Under the pieces are notes generated by a model that was not told the DNA's origin, did not search any database, and saw only the letters and a program-made list of their open reading frames with translations. The translations under genes were made by a program, and so were the position numbers. A stretch of 64,000 nucleotides of DNA, taken from contig BTRK01000001.1 of the NCBI GenBank assembly GCA_036245805.1, forward strand, positions 7,440,001 through 7,504,000, given 5' to 3'. This stretch comes from Pristionchus mayeri. Its lineage: Eukaryota > Nematoda > Chromadorea > Rhabditida > Neodiplogasteridae. Shown here piece after piece: positions 11,701 to 22,600 of this stretch (the first letter of the stretch is position 1; each line of letters starts with the position of its first letter).

Positions 11701-14700
11701 ATCCCTCGGGAGATACTGTGAAGCAGATGGTCGAGTACTCCTGGGAGACCGTCGTGGACTGAAGGAGAGAGATCAGAGATCAGCCTTTTCTTGGTATCAA
11801 TGCCTATTCAGCCAATTCTGGTGGTAGACGATCACACTGGTAGCAATCATTCTAGTTGGCAAAATATATCTTTGGGAAATTTGGCATCCTGGAGTGGAGA
11901 CCAAAGCTATTAACGTCTCTGATCGACTGCGTTTCATATCATTCATTTAGTCGTTGTGAAACTTTTCGATTTAATTGTTGGCAGGTCACATCATGAAAAA
12001 ACAATTTTGATGAACAGAGCAATTCAATGGCGTGGATGCCGTATCGCGCAAATAACTACTGAAACAATGAGATCAACAACATTAGGGATGGCTTTGCAAG
12101 AAACGTCCTGATCAGTATGCGTGCTTTCTTCTTGAGATCTTGGACAGATTGGTGGTATAGTGCGCATCATGAAGGAGAGGGATTTCTTGCGATATCATTC
12201 CTACTGTACAGATGATCTCTGATCTTTGATCTTTGATCTTTGATCTCTCTCTCTCTCTCCTCACCGGGTAGGGCGTCGTGATCAGCTCTCCAGTCTGGGC
12301 GTCCTGTCCAGGCGGCGCCTTCGGTTGACCCTCGCACTGCGCCAGTGGATCGCCTGAGAAGGTTGATCTTTAAAAAGGTAAAAGAGCAGTCACTTCAAGC
12401 GATTTTAGGGTCGTCAGAAGACTACACTAAGTGATGTAGCTCGTCGAGGCCGACTAATTTTGATCTTTGACATTATGTTTTTTTTTGCTTTTTTTTTATT
12501 TATATTGGGGTGTCCGGAAAGTTCGTATAATTTTTTGTTTTTATTTTTTATTCAATGCTTTACAATTCTCAGTGACCAATGTATGCCCCCTTCTTTCTCA
12601 CTACCTCCCTCCAGCGATTGGGCAGGGTCTCGATTCCTCTCTTCCAGAATGCGGGTTTCTTCGAGACCGCCCAGTTCACGAAACCCCTCACAACTTCATC
12701 TCGATTCTTGAACTTCTTTCCTTTGCAGAAGTCAGAGAGAGAGCGGAAGCAGTGGTAGTCGCATGGGGAGAGATCCGGGGAATACGGTGGATGGGGAATC
12801 CTCTCGATCTTCAGCTCGTCCATTTTCTTCTGGGTCATCTTCGCTCGATGTGGGCGAGCATTGTCCATCAGAAGAAGAATTTTGCCCTGGTTCAGGAGTC
12901 TGGGAGGGACTCTGATCGCGACATCTTCCAGTTGTTCAGAGAAAAGGTCGGCATTGATGCTGGTGCCAGGGGCTAGGATCTCCCAGTAGATGGGACCGAG
13001 CACTGAGAAGAAGAAGCAGAGGAGTTCCTTCTTTCCGTGCTCTTCCTTCTTCGGGACGGGCGTGGGCTTCTCATCTGCATCCACCCATTGCAGTCTCCTC
13101 GCAGGGTTATCGTACGTGATCCACTTCTCAACTGTAGCGATGATGGAATTGAACCATCGAAGATTGGATCTACGATGGAGTAATTCCCGACAGACTTGAA
13201 CACGATTTTTCAGCTGTTCGGGGGAGAGGTCATGGGGAATCACTTGTGGGAGTTTCGGCTTGTTCCCAGATCGATGGAGGATATCGGACACCGTTGATCT
13301 GGGAGTACCAGTATCCTTCTTCAACTCACGCACACTGGCCATGGGCTTGCGCTTCAGTGTGCGGAGAACGAGAGGCTGATCGAGGGAGGGAGGGAGTCCA
13401 GAGCGGGGTTGATCATCGAGACCAAACTCCCCTTTCTTGAAGCGGGAGAACCACTTATAGCAGAAGGGTATGGAGGGGGCGTCAGCTCCTTCCGACTGGG
13501 CCAGGGCAGAGTGGGCCTCCTTCACGGATCGGCCAAGACGGTAGTAATGAAGTACACAGCGTGTCAGACCAGACAATCAGGCGGCGGAGATCAATTTTCA
13601 CACTCTCAATTGCACCACATCGAAAAAACTTCATTAAGTAAATATATTCAGTGAAACAGATTCCAACTTGAGGGATCTAGAGCAAAATATAGGGACATAA
13701 TTAATTTGTTTCGTGAAGCTCATTTCAAAACTGCTATTTCGAAACGCACCACATGGTGATTTTCAAATGAGAACAAGTCTGAGCACAATTTCGGCAGACC
13801 CCACTTGTCGGTACTTTTCTGAATCCTCATGAGCAGCTCTACAGCTGGTATGTAGCGATTTTTGATATTGTTTTTAGTATTCGAGTAAACTTTGAAAGTT
13901 CACATTGTTTTGCATATTTATCGCCTTTTCTCGAATACTAAAAACAATATCAAAAATCTGTACATACCAGTTGTAGAACTACTCATGAGGATTCAGAAAA
14001 GTATGTATGAGTGGGGTTTGCCGATATTTCCCTATGAGGAGTTCTCATTTTAAGATGACACAAACGAAATATAAAGACATACAACAAAGCGGACTTAGGA
14101 AACGAAATAAAATTCCCAAAATTAAATAGAAGCTTTATACCTTATTCATTCAATTATTTTCATATTCAGATTAAACTATTTATTTGTTTTAATTTAGTTA
14201 TGGCCTTAGATTCGACTTATTTCTTCGTCGCGTCACCGCTCCGCGACGCTCAATTACGAAAATGATCCGCCGCGAGAACAAAGGAGTTTGTCCGTTCTGA
14301 CACGCTGTGAAGTAAAACTGCTCGGAGGTAGAGATGGGAGTCCATCACAAGAATCAATGTAGCAACTAGGAGACTGATTAAATCCTCTCACTACTCAACG
14401 TCAGAATGATGCAATACATTGTTGACAAACAGATTGCGCAATCACTGCATTTGATCGCGAACTGACTTTTTTCCGAAGCATTATACGAACTTTCCGGACA
14501 CCCCAATACATTTATGATAATGAGCACATTTGCAAGTCGCGTTCTGTTCTTGATTTAACAGCTTGAACGGAAGCAAAGTAAAGTTGATCTGGAAACGAAC
14601 CATAAAGATTCGATCTCACTCCTCCCTCTTTTAGCGAGTTGACCACATCTTCCAGCTGCTTTTGATCCTAAACACACTTGTTTATGTAATTGCAAGATTT

Positions 14701-17537
14701 CGACTAGAGCCGTAATGGCATACACGTAATGTTTGTCCAGAATTGACAAGAATTAGTTATTTTCTAGGGTTATCTTATTGGAAAATTTCTGTATCCTTTT
14801 CAGGTATGTGTCATGTACACTATATAGTCCATATATGGTGAACATGAAATATATCTGAAAATTATAGAAAAAGTTTCCAATAAGAGAACCCTACTATGAT
14901 ATTTTCCCCAATTGCGTGGTGTCGCGGATCGACTATGTTTCGCATCCATCCATATCCATTTAATGGTTGTGAAACGTTTCGATTCAATGGACGTCCGCGA
15001 CCTCTTTTACACACGCATTTCTATCGATGAAAGGACACAAACATATTTAAAAAAACTGCACAAAAATATTAATTTTTATTTAAAAAAATATCTTGAGTCC
15101 GCCTGGAAATTGTTTTGTGGGAGAAATAGCCATTTTCCCAATTTCAGAGTGTTGCAGTTCTACTTTGCTTCACATCGATCGTTTAATGGTTGTGAAGCGT
15201 TTCAATTAAATGGAATATCTGCTGCGACTCAAAAAAAACAATACTATTGAGGAAAAGAGACGGACAATGCTATTAATTTTTTTGTCGCAAAAGTATACCT
15301 TGATTCCGTCGGGAAAAATCATTGTGAGATACACGTTCACGCCGCCTTCCTCATTCTTCCTGTAATATTTTCCTCCTTTATTTCACAAAGGAAAATGTAA
15401 AATGTTGTCGTAACACACAGCAATTTCATCAAAATATATTTACTCAATCTTATTGACGATAACTTTCGGCTTGCGGTACTCCGTAGTCGGATTGTCGCGC
15501 TTTCTCTGAATTAATGAATCTTTTCATGACGCTTTATACATTGAAGGTGAGGAATGTGGTATGAGGGGGATGGGTTTTTATTTCATTATTTCCAGAAGAT
15601 GGTTCGATGAATTTGAAAGCTTAATTGAGGTTCAGTAAGTTGGAAGCACTTTACCTTTCGAGCGACTTCGTTCATGAATGAGGTGAGTGCTCGCCTCTTC
15701 CGCTTCTTCCTTCCCTCTTCTATCGCCTTGTTGATCTACAAATAATCGATAGTCCTTCTTTCTACTGTTTTTATAGCACATCAAATTACTTTATTCTACC
15801 ATAGTTCTAGTGTTTTGTTGATAATTTACATTATTACTGAGCAGTAATAATACCACTATATTTATGTGAATGCTTTCGATTATATTTTTTCCCCGACAAG
15901 CACGTCCAGAATCGAAGAACCCATTTAGCCGTTTGATTTTGCGAAGTTGTGAAACGTATTCCATCCACTAATGAAGTCGACTCATTTCCCCATCCCGTGC
16001 AAATTTGTTAACGAGAAAAATGCAAAAGTAGCCCTATTCTCAGTATTTTGTCACATAGCCGCTTCACCATTGAAAATTGTAATGTATGCTGGATCGAAAC
16101 TAGAGCGAATAAGCAAAAAAGCGAACCGTTCAAAATGCTTGATGGGAGCGCCGTTAAAAAAGCTAGAGGAAAGCCGACTTCATGTCGGGTTTTGCCATCA
16201 CTAGTGACAACAATAATGAACCGAAAAAGGCAAACCCTGTTCTCCAGGACTTTGGCCAATTTCTGGTACTCGACACTCGTCGTGTCCGCCAGGTCCTCCT
16301 TCCACTTCACATCGGGCACGTGCGACGAGGCAAACGAGACCGAAGCATCTGATGAGCACAACATGCATTTGGATGACACGTGATCATACGATAGCAAGAC
16401 TAAAAGCTTTGTAAAAGTATTTTTTAGCACCGATGCGCTCACTTTTAGCAATCTATTTTTTACGACCAAAATTACAGTAATCAAACAATTAGGCTACCGT
16501 ACCATCGGGTTGATCTCCGAGGTGCGCGTTGGATCCTCCGGTAGAGCAGGCATCACAGGGCGCTGCAAGAATTACCAAGTTGCAGGAATGAATTCGCACG
16601 ACTCTCCATTCTGCGTTAACTCTCGCCGAAAACACCGGTGAGAGAGCACGGAGAATGAAGAGAGCGAGATTCCCCCTGTCTCTCTCACTCTAACATTCTC
16701 TTTAGCCCTGATTATTGAGAGAATAGACAGGAGAGAAGAAGAAATGTGGAGAGAGTAGCATCATGAGTGGTCTAGGTTTCCCCAACCTAGCAGATTCCGT
16801 TCAATGGTAAGCGCAAATCACTCAAATAGGTTGTTTTGAAAGACAGCCTGAATCGCACAGATATGCTTCAATAGTCTCATAAGCTGTCTGCAAAAAATCA
16901 GCAATGCTGAATCCCTCGATGATTGCGATTAAAACAACCAAAAAAACAAAACAAAGAAAATAAATATTGCTGAAATTTTCGGCCAGTATTACTAATGTAA
17001 ATTATTCAACATCGCTTACCTCGATATACTTTTTTATGTGATGTGTATAATTATGTAATTAATAAATGCTCACGTGACTCGTTGAACTTGATGATTCCCA
17101 GAGTGAGCATGATGGCGCCCGCTACTAGAAGGAATACTGCGACGACTAGGAAGGCGAAGACGACCTGTAATTGTTTCTATTAGAGTTAAAGTATTAAAGT
17201 TATTGTATGCTATTATTATTAATATATTATTATTTATGTTTAGTTTAATTTTAGGGGTTGATTGTGAGTTGAAACAGCCTTGCGATGCGATTAAATTTTG
17301 AAATTATCAAAATAATAGATGTTCAATGTAAATACTTATCTTATATTTGTTTGCATGCGAATTCCTATCCGTCCATCCAACGCAAAAATTTCTAATGCAA
17401 GACATTTGTGAGTACACGATAGAGATCAAACATCAGTGTTATGATAATGTCGAACAATGAAATGAAGGTCAACCATCAACGATGCAAGATCAAGGATCAA
17501 AGATCAGTTGCCTACTTACATGTTGCGTCCGACCCAT
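17..17537 (-). CDS. Type II membrane protein with SEA module and three VWA domains (multi-exon)
   Basis: I do not recognise a named orthologue. About 31 exons can be chained on the minus strand, roughly 840 residues in all. The order is a 6-residue cytosolic tail, one membrane anchor, a SEA-like module, then three tandem VWA domains, presumably extracellular. VWA domains bind protein ligands, often through a metal site, and SEA modules often sit near the membrane in mucin-like proteins, so a cell-surface or matrix adhesion role is inferred. The start ATG at 17535-17537 is the first in frame after an acceptor at 17617 that could be a trans-splice site. Nearly all junctions agree in phase. Exceptions are 14620 to 12353 (phase 0 to phase 1, so an exon is missing) and 965 to about 573. 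The 3' end is unsure: the frame meets TGA at 17-19, but GTAGAA just before it could be a donor leading out of the window. Confidence 0.8.
3574..3663. repeat. Short hairpin MITE (GGTCGGATGAGAACTA family)
   Basis: Inverted ends GGCAATAGGTCGGATGAGAA and a degenerate mirror ending ATCCGAACTAGTGCC flank about 45 nt. It belongs to the same family as 26776-26851. It sits in the intron 3215-5025, beside the remains of a TCTCTC-type hairpin. Confidence 0.6.
4412..4737. repeat. Two-copy tandem duplication, unit about 180 bp
   Basis: 4412-4555 and 4597-4737 share GCCGCTATTC, CACATAGATCGATAGAGAAT (ACATAG.. in copy 2), CGGTCAAGGGTTC and GCGGGCCGATTTTTCA in the same order. It lies within the large VWA-gene intron 3215-5025, which otherwise shows no coding signal. 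Confidence 0.7.
6260..6332 (-). tRNA. tRNA-Tyr (GTA), intronless, inside a VWA-gene intron
   Basis: The 73-nt cloverleaf has a 7-bp acceptor stem (CCAGCCA/TGGCTGG), D arm GCTC/GAGC, anticodon stem GAGGA/TCCTT with loop CTGTAGA, T arm ACTGG/CCGGT and discriminator A. C1-G72 is the eukaryotic Tyr identity pair. There is no intron after the anticodon. It lies on the same strand as the host gene, and its 3' end is about 20 nt upstream of the VWA-2 helix exon that starts at 6239. Confidence 0.95.
6789..6886. repeat. Near-perfect hairpin MITE with CTCTCTC stem
   Basis: AGCTGAAGGGTCACACTCTT... is mirrored by ...AAGAGAGTGGCCCCTCAGCT around the centre CCGGTCGACCGG. Related CTCTCTC hairpins occur at about 16605-16680, 18465-18510, 37366-37476 and 57640-57720. 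Confidence 0.65.
7098..7999. mobile_element. Non-autonomous TA-flanked (mariner-type) element, about 0.9 kb
   Basis: The terminal inverted repeat AGGTTGTTGCAAAAGTCTTG (about 29 bp in full) at 7098 is matched in reverse complement at the right end, with TA dinucleotides just outside. No transposase frame can be seen inside. It occupies most of the VWA-gene intron 6653-8227. Confidence 0.75.
8228..10613 (-). other. VWA domain 1 (degenerate MIDAS)
   Basis: Exons 10519-10613, 9658-9765, 9365-9477, 9005-9088, 8624-8744 and 8228-8324 join in consistent phase. The first strand reads VATVFLIDVAHPTVG where a functional MIDAS would have DxSxS. The serines are replaced, so metal binding looks lost. Later strands read RSMIMILDS and HYFVISALQVG. 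The domain ends WICDG just before VWA 2. Two linker exons, 11683-11758 and 12265-12353, precede it. Confidence 0.75.
9879..10418. mobile_element. Foldback element with poly-G ends, 540 bp
   Basis: It starts with 12 G then TGACAAAAGAGCAACCGACG and ends with the mirror sequence and 11 C. Almost the whole length folds back: the arms share GAACGGCGCCCCGTTGCTC (right arm), TAGCTACG and CATGAACCCC. It lies in the VWA-gene intron 9766-10518. The same family is seen at 23834-24063 and 28411-34220. Confidence 0.8.
10892..11155. repeat. Two adjacent hairpin repeats
   Basis: 10892-11025 has ends GGCACTACACCGGATGAGAA and GGTTCTCATCCGACCTAGTG, of the same family as 26776-26851. Next to it, 11040-11155 is an imperfect inverted repeat built on CCCACTCTAACTGGTTA and its complement. 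Another relative (TCGGATGAGCACTATGACGT) is at 10692. All lie in intron 10614-11682, and no coding signal is visible among them. Confidence 0.6.
12569..13576 (-). CDS. mariner transposase, full length but missing the first catalytic Asp
   Basis: The protein has 335 residues. The N-terminal half carries the helix-turn-helix DNA-binding region (KWFSRFKKGEF, DDQPRSGLP, then STVSDILHRSG). The linker motif IPHDLSPEQ is near residue 114. The second catalytic Asp is in LLLMDNARPH (residue 238) and the third in YSPDLSPCDYH (residue 273), with 34 residues between them, as in DD34D mariners. The first Asp, normally in TGDEKW, is absent: residues 148-152 read TVEKW, which fits loss of one codon. The frame is open from end to end, yet the enzyme is probably inactive. 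It is nested between matching inverted repeats. Confidence 0.9.
   Translation of the reverse strand: MSGLTRCVLHYYRLGRSVKEAHSALAQSEGADAPSIPFCYKWFSRFKKGEFGLDDQPRSGLPPSLDQPLVLRTLKRKPMASVRELKKDTGTPRSTVSDILHRSGNKPKLPQVIPHDLSPEQLKNRVQVCRELLHRRSNLRWFNSIIATVEKWITYDNPARRLQWVDADEKPTPVPKKEEHGKKELLCFFFSVLGPIYWEILAPGTSINADLFSEQLEDVAIRVPPRLLNQGKILLLMDNARPHRAKMTQKKMDELKIERIPHPPYSPDLSPCDYHCFRSLSDFCKGKKFKNRDEVVRGFVNWAVSKKPAFWKRGIETLPNRWREVVRKKGAYIGH
13765..14054. repeat. Foldback MITE nested in the mariner element
   Basis: The arms are about 125 bp each. TTTTTGATATTGTTTTTAGT at 13859 is mirrored by ACTAAAAACAATATCAAAAA at about 13937. The outer parts pair GAATCCTCATGAG with CTCATGAGGATTC and TTTTCAAATGAGAAC with its counterpart at 14042. 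No coding capacity. Confidence 0.75.
14620..16348 (-). other. SEA-like module exons
   Basis: Five exons joined in phase: 16236-16348, 15655-15735, 15444-15505, 15299-15359, 14620-14667. The order of VKWKEDLADTTSVEYQKL, a helix rich in K and R, VNVYLTMIFPDG and DQKQLEDVVNSLKEGG follows the alternating strand-helix pattern of SEA domains. I see no clear GSVVV-type self-cleavage site; the equivalent strand reads VIVNKIEKNEEGG. The assignment is by pattern only and should be tested with a profile search. Confidence 0.6.
17074..17537 (-). other. Signal-anchor exons of the SEA-VWA protein
   Basis: Exon 1 coding part is 17520-17537 (MGRTQH). Exon 2 is 17074-17164 and encodes about 24 strongly hydrophobic residues beginning VVFAFLVVAVFLLVAG, followed by IIKFNES. 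A very short polar N-terminus before one long hydrophobic stretch, with all recognisable domains after it, fits a type II orientation. Exon 3 (16503-16562) encodes a cysteine-containing linker (PCDACSTGG). Confidence 0.75.
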
Positions 17538-18607
17538 CTTCCCAACGGAGAAGGTCGGACTGGGAGAGCCCTCCTCGGATCGAAGAATCGTGAAGGGGAA
17601 AAGAGGGCGATCCCGCTGAAACACAAGTATTCATCCCACAAATGAGTATGTCACATTTAGCTATTTCTGTAAAACAGTGACTGATTATTGAAACAGTAGG
17701 TGTGCATTTTTTGAATGTGAGCGATAAAATTCGAAAATGTAGCTAATCGAAAGTGCGATAATTCCAATGCAATCCTTGAGAAGGAAATACAGCAAGCTAA
17801 AAATTATAGTTAGGATAATCGTATCTAGACACTGGCCGATAAATGAGCAATTGCGAGTAATGAAGGAATATTACGCGCATTACGAATTCTGCTAGAAACT
17901 AAAATATACCAAAAAAGGAGTAACCTAGGCGAGCAAACTGATGCTACTGTACAGCAGCGCACTACTCTGAGAAGAGAACAGTTACCTGTAAACAGCCTTA
18001 TCATTCACAATGCCAGCCTTCCATTTTTCGCCATATTGGGCAATTCTTCCTTCCTTATCATCCTAGTTTCTCCGAGATTCCCGTTGTCTTTCAGGTCAGA
18101 AAGTACGATAGCACGAGTAAATCTGAGAGACGGGAGGAATGTGCCTCTGGCTACTCCAAAACAGTACCGTTGCCCACGGTAAACAGTCCGGGTGATGATT
18201 CAAGGAGTATTCTGGCCCTTCTCTCTCCTATCCAAACACTATTTCGTCGGCTAGAGAGAGTGAGAGATTGAGGATAAGGAGGAGAGCCAGAGTAGAATCA
18301 GGAAGAAACAGTCAACAATGGCAAGTTTGTAGTGGAGATTAGTGAAGGGGGAAATCCTCGGGGAAAATAGCATGAGTTATCGCAAAGTGATGGCAAAACA
18401 CTTTCACAATAGTAGAGGAAGGTGAATGAGATGGATAGCTTTGCTTGAAAATGTTATCTTCATTTTGCGTGCTCTCTCGCCAGTCCGGTGAGAGAGCAAT
18501 CACGATGAAGAGCATCGTTTCTTGTCTAGTCATTACTGCTGAATGATAGGAAACGCTGGCGGAGAGTAATGCGGATGAATTGAATGAATTAAAACGAGTG
18601 AGCATCA
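17538..18607. other. Intergenic, 5' of the SEA-VWA gene
   Basis: An untranslated first exon of the SEA-VWA gene may lie here: a good donor (CAG/GTAACTG on the minus strand) is at about 17984, but no reading frame through it matches exon 1. A GATCAAGGATCAAAGATCAG motif lies just downstream of the exon 1 donor (17485-17510). A CTCTCTC hairpin is at 18465-18510. No other gene is seen. Confidence 0.4.
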
Positions 18608-18680
18608 CCAGCCATAGCTCAGTTGGTAGAGCGGAGGACTGTAGATCCTTAGGTCACTGGTTCGAATCCGGTTGGCTGGA
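18608..18680 (+). tRNA. tRNA-Tyr (GTA), intronless
   Basis: Identical in its mature sequence to the intronic copy at 6260-6332: same acceptor, D, anticodon (loop CTGTAGA) and T arms, and discriminator A. Again there is no intron. The 3' flank is also related to the intronic copy (see 18701-18723). Confidence 0.95.
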
Positions 18681-18700
18681 ATTCCTTTTGCTTTTTGCAG

Positions 18701-18723
18701 ATCTCGATGGACATGGTTTGATC
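18701..18723 (+). pseudogene. Fragment of the VWA-2 helix exon carried with a tRNA-Tyr copy
   Basis: Just after the tRNA comes CTTTTTGCAG/ATCTCGATGGACATGG. This matches the acceptor and start of the VWA-gene exon at 6239 downward (TTATTACAG/ATTTCGATGGACATGG). The frame would read I-S-M-D-M-V then a stop. The tRNA-to-exon spacing of 20 nt is the same at both loci. Confidence 0.8.
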
Positions 18724-19316
18724 ATTCTACTATCACTAGTATAACCACAACATATCACAGGTTTTATGATCATTGAATGCAAACTGTATTTTGCATTCGA
18801 TGTGATTTACGCAAATGGACGAGTGTCCATTTGTCATCTTTACGTTAGTTCTGCAAAGGTTTTCAGCGAAAGGAGCCGTCATCTTCTTCTTAGCTTGTGT
18901 GATACTACGCTTAAGTCGAATAATAAATTGAAGTTTTAAAATGTAAAGGAGCATTAAGTTCTCGGGACTTTGCTCACGGGAGAACATTGCTAGAGAAGAG
19001 CAAATTTGGTCGGATTCAGTCTGGAGTAGCCCTTTCACTAGATTTATTTGCATGCGTGATTTTATCATGACTACCAAATTCCGTCTGCCTAAATGGGTAA
19101 GCGCGTTGGTGAGGCGGAGACTGTGAATTACAGTAGATCACAAAAACATTGATTTGCATCTGATATGATATTATTGAAGTCGGATAAGATATCATTGTAA
19201 ACAAAGAAAATGTATTACTGTACAAACAGATTCAGTAAAATTGTGAGCACATGTAGCTTGTTCTCCCAACTATTCAATTGTAGAGACAGAGTAGATCTCG
19301 CTCCTCTCCCTCTATC

Positions 19317-19388
19317 GGCCAAGTGGTCTAGTGGTATGATTCTCGCTTTGGGTGCGAGAGGTCCCGGTTTCGATCACCGGCTTGGCCC
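19317..19388 (+). tRNA. tRNA-Pro (TGG)
   Basis: The 72-nt cloverleaf has acceptor GGCCAAG/CTTGGCC, anticodon stem CTCGC/GCGAG with loop TTTGGGT (anticodon TGG), T stem CCGGT/ACCGG and discriminator C. No intron. It lies between the tRNA-Tyr at 18608 and the 3' end of the TMED gene. Confidence 0.95.
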
Positions 19389-19628
19389 TTACATTTTGCC
19401 ATTTTTTTCGACGGAGACTACAAACGTTTCTTTTCCTGCCTCGGGTTTAGGGGGAGAATTAATTTCGCATAATTTCAGGTAAACGAGAGCTGAAGTGCAT
19501 TATCGGATGTTGCACATTGTATTATTATGACCTATAGTTATTTATTTAAGTGTTTATTATACATGTCCAGGTATTAGCAATATAGTACTTTCTGGTGGAC
19601 AAAACATTTTTTGAGACTCAATGTGATT

Positions 19629-22600
19629 CTACTTGAGAAGCCTTCTAATGATGAACACTTGTAGTAGTGCGGACAAGACCATCGCGCATGAATTGACGAT
19701 CCCCCAGAAGTTGATGCTCTCGAAGTTGCTCTCTATCACTGACCTGAATCAATTACTAATTAAGTAATTAACACAAATAAAATTAATAGCTAATGATAAT
19801 AATTAGTACTCTAGTGAGCTTAATTAGAGCTTTCGAAGTTGCTCTCTATCACCGTCCTAAATTTTGAGGGTTTTAAATTTTGAAGATTAAATCAATAGTT
19901 AGCGGTGAGAACCTTTTACATTACCCTAGGCAGCCCTACAATAAATATCTGCCACCAGCTATATAAAGAAAGTGGTTCAAAACTTAGAAGTTGTCGGTGG
20001 GTACTGAAAAGCTATTCAACTGTAAGTGTCTCTCACTTGTGCTTCGCCTCCACGAGTGTCCTGTCGTAGATTTCATTGCGCGCGAATTTGAGCATTCGCT
20101 GAATCCTGTTGGCCGATTGCTGCAAACATTACTGCAGTTATTGATTAGATAAAGTGCCATAATATCGCCTATCATGATCCTAACATAATAATACTATCAT
20201 ATACATCGGATATGTTTATCTACAGTAAATCAACTACTTACAGCTGTTTTCTCGACAATCTGCGAAAGAGGAACGATGTCATCGTCGATCTCTACGGAAA
20301 TAGCCACCTAAGAAGAAACTCACTTTAACTTAACTTGTAATAAGGAAAATTTTCACCAAAATTCAGTTGTCAAGCAACCTACACTAAGAACGCAAGATTG
20401 TGGTGAGTAATATATTTTAGGATTGCACATTGGATTTAATGGACAGTAAAGAAAGAATAGTGGGAATGAAAAGTTTTTAACGCAATTTCCACAGTTTGTA
20501 GAAATTTCGCAACATCGTGACTGACTAGTTTCTTGTTGTGGAAGCTGTACGTATTGTCAAGACAGATGGACATCTCTCCCTGGGATGCATTGAATCTGAA
20601 AGAAGTGTGAAAATGTCAATCGATCATAAAAAAATAGGGAAATTGAGGAATGAACATGTTTGATCAGTTGGTTCCGCTTGGCTAGCCAGTAAAATCCTCT
20701 ATCACGGGTCTCCTGTAAAAGTGTAGGAAAACTGACTCGTTTGGCTACTAGAAAATATTTTGTAACTTAGATTTTGATTAAACTTGGACATGGTTGAAGG
20801 TCAGAGGAAGGCTAATCCAGTCAGTTTGGTGAAATCTGCACATTATCGATTTTTATGATCTACAGCGACCAATTGACGTATTTCAGTCAATTTTCATCGT
20901 ACAGCAAACTTTTTTTTCATTTTGCTCGTTTTCGAGAGATCTACAACTTCGTCAACGTAGCACAAACGACCAAATCACGTCTTCATTGCGAAAATTGCGA
21001 AAAACTGAATTTCGTGTTGAGAATATCGATTTTCCCATAAACACAATCGATTTTATTGTTCCATTGGATTCTCCACGCAAAATTAGGGAGTGTTTACGTT
21101 GAGCATTTTTCATATAACCTGCTTTTCAATATCGATTTAGTAAAGGAGGGAATGCCTCGTTCTGGACTTGGTCGTTTTTAGGAACATTCAGTTTTTTGAT
21201 CATATCTTGGTTCAAACTGATGCAATCGAGCTCACAAAAAATGAATTCGAGAGCTCAAGAGAAGCCGGCAAAGTTTATCTAAGTGAACTTAAGCGATAAC
21301 ATTCGTCGTTTTCTCGTTATTGAAGGAAAACTGTCCAAAATGTATGATTTTCACTGCTCAGATCGAACGATTGACCATCATTGAAGTAGTCTGGCACATT
21401 TTAAACATTACTCGTCCTATACAATTATATGTTTTCATTTGAAACGCTGAATAAAGGTGAGTAAAGTTATTTTCCGATATATTTTTCCCCATAATATTAG
21501 AGGGTGGCTGATAAATATTGCGTCCACCTTTTGAATAATATCTCGCAAACAAATAAAAGGATAATTATCATATTGCGTTTAAATATATATCAGTACCGTG
21601 CAAAACAATTACTAGACGCAGGCTTCATGGTATCGACTGGCCTCTTAGCATCGAGGCAAAAAGTAGTCTACATTTTTGCTCACTGCGCCGTTCACATTTT
21701 TCGATATATAAAATGATCTCAATGTCCATCGAAATTGCAACCGAGGTGAATATGAAGAGTAAGCCTTCCACTAAGTGATAATCTTGTCAAATGCGATATA
21801 GGGTCTCTGAAAACAGAGAGAGATAAATTTGATGACTTTCAGTCACGCATATGCAAAAAACTCACTTTCCGGAATTTCTTATTCTGAATGTTGATACCGC
21901 CGTATAATGTTGCATAGCTATTAACAGAGTCGAGTTATGAAATATTGTTGCATAAAATTGAATGTAAACGTTGAATTAATGGTAGAAGTAGGCACCTCAA
22001 AATATCGCTAAAAGCGGCGCTTCGCAGCATTTCGCAACTTATTCTGGTTCCGAATCAATATGCCCAAGCAAATGGAATGCATTTTCACAATAAAAAATGA
22101 TGGAGTATCATGCATAAAATAGAACAATTCCAATAGCTAATGTGTTCGAAGAATGCGGCTTCGAAATATTATTATTTTTTATAGAGCGCCGTTCATAATG
22201 AAATAATTTTAAAGCATTTCTGAGAAAGTTCCGAGGCTCATAATATAATTGATCACATATTTATACGTGTAAATGGTTGTTCTTATTAGGAATAAATGGA
22301 TGAGTCCTGTATCTAATTCCTTGCTGTAATGCGGCATAAACTATCAGATACGTTTATGTGCCCAGAAAAGTCCCAATTCCAAAACAAAATATTTCAGAAG
22401 TGATAACTCTTGAAATACTTGAACAATCCAGATAATATTTATAGGCTAATAACTTTTGTCCCTTACCAACATAGTTACCAAATTTGATGCAATGGTGCCT
22501 ACAGAGAATGGAGATTGAGAAACAAGAAAAGTGGCGCAATATTTATCAGCCACCCTGTATGATGCAGGATTGAGTTATCTCAGATAATGGAGAATGATCA

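Larger units (their letters stand above)
12505..14506 (-). mobile_element. mariner-family transposon, 2.0 kb, with nested hairpin element
   Basis: The 26-bp perfect terminal inverted repeats, beginning TTGGGGTGTCCGGAAAGTTC, are at 12505-12530 and 14481-14506, with TA just outside each end. One transposase gene lies inside on the minus strand. The element is longer than a usual 1.3 kb mariner because a foldback of about 290 bp (13765-14054) and other DNA lie between the transposase start and the right end. It sits in the VWA-gene intron where the exon phases do not match. Confidence 0.9.

Noticed and set aside
12467..12976. 169-codon plus-strand frame at 12467-12976
   Set aside because: It is antisense to the mariner transposase gene, whose motifs are clear on the minus strand.
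11930..15230. Similar GTTGTGAAAC(G/T)TTTCGATT stretches at about 11950, 14960 and 15195
   Set aside because: They look like copies of a small dispersed repeat, but ends could not be defined well enough to annotate an element.
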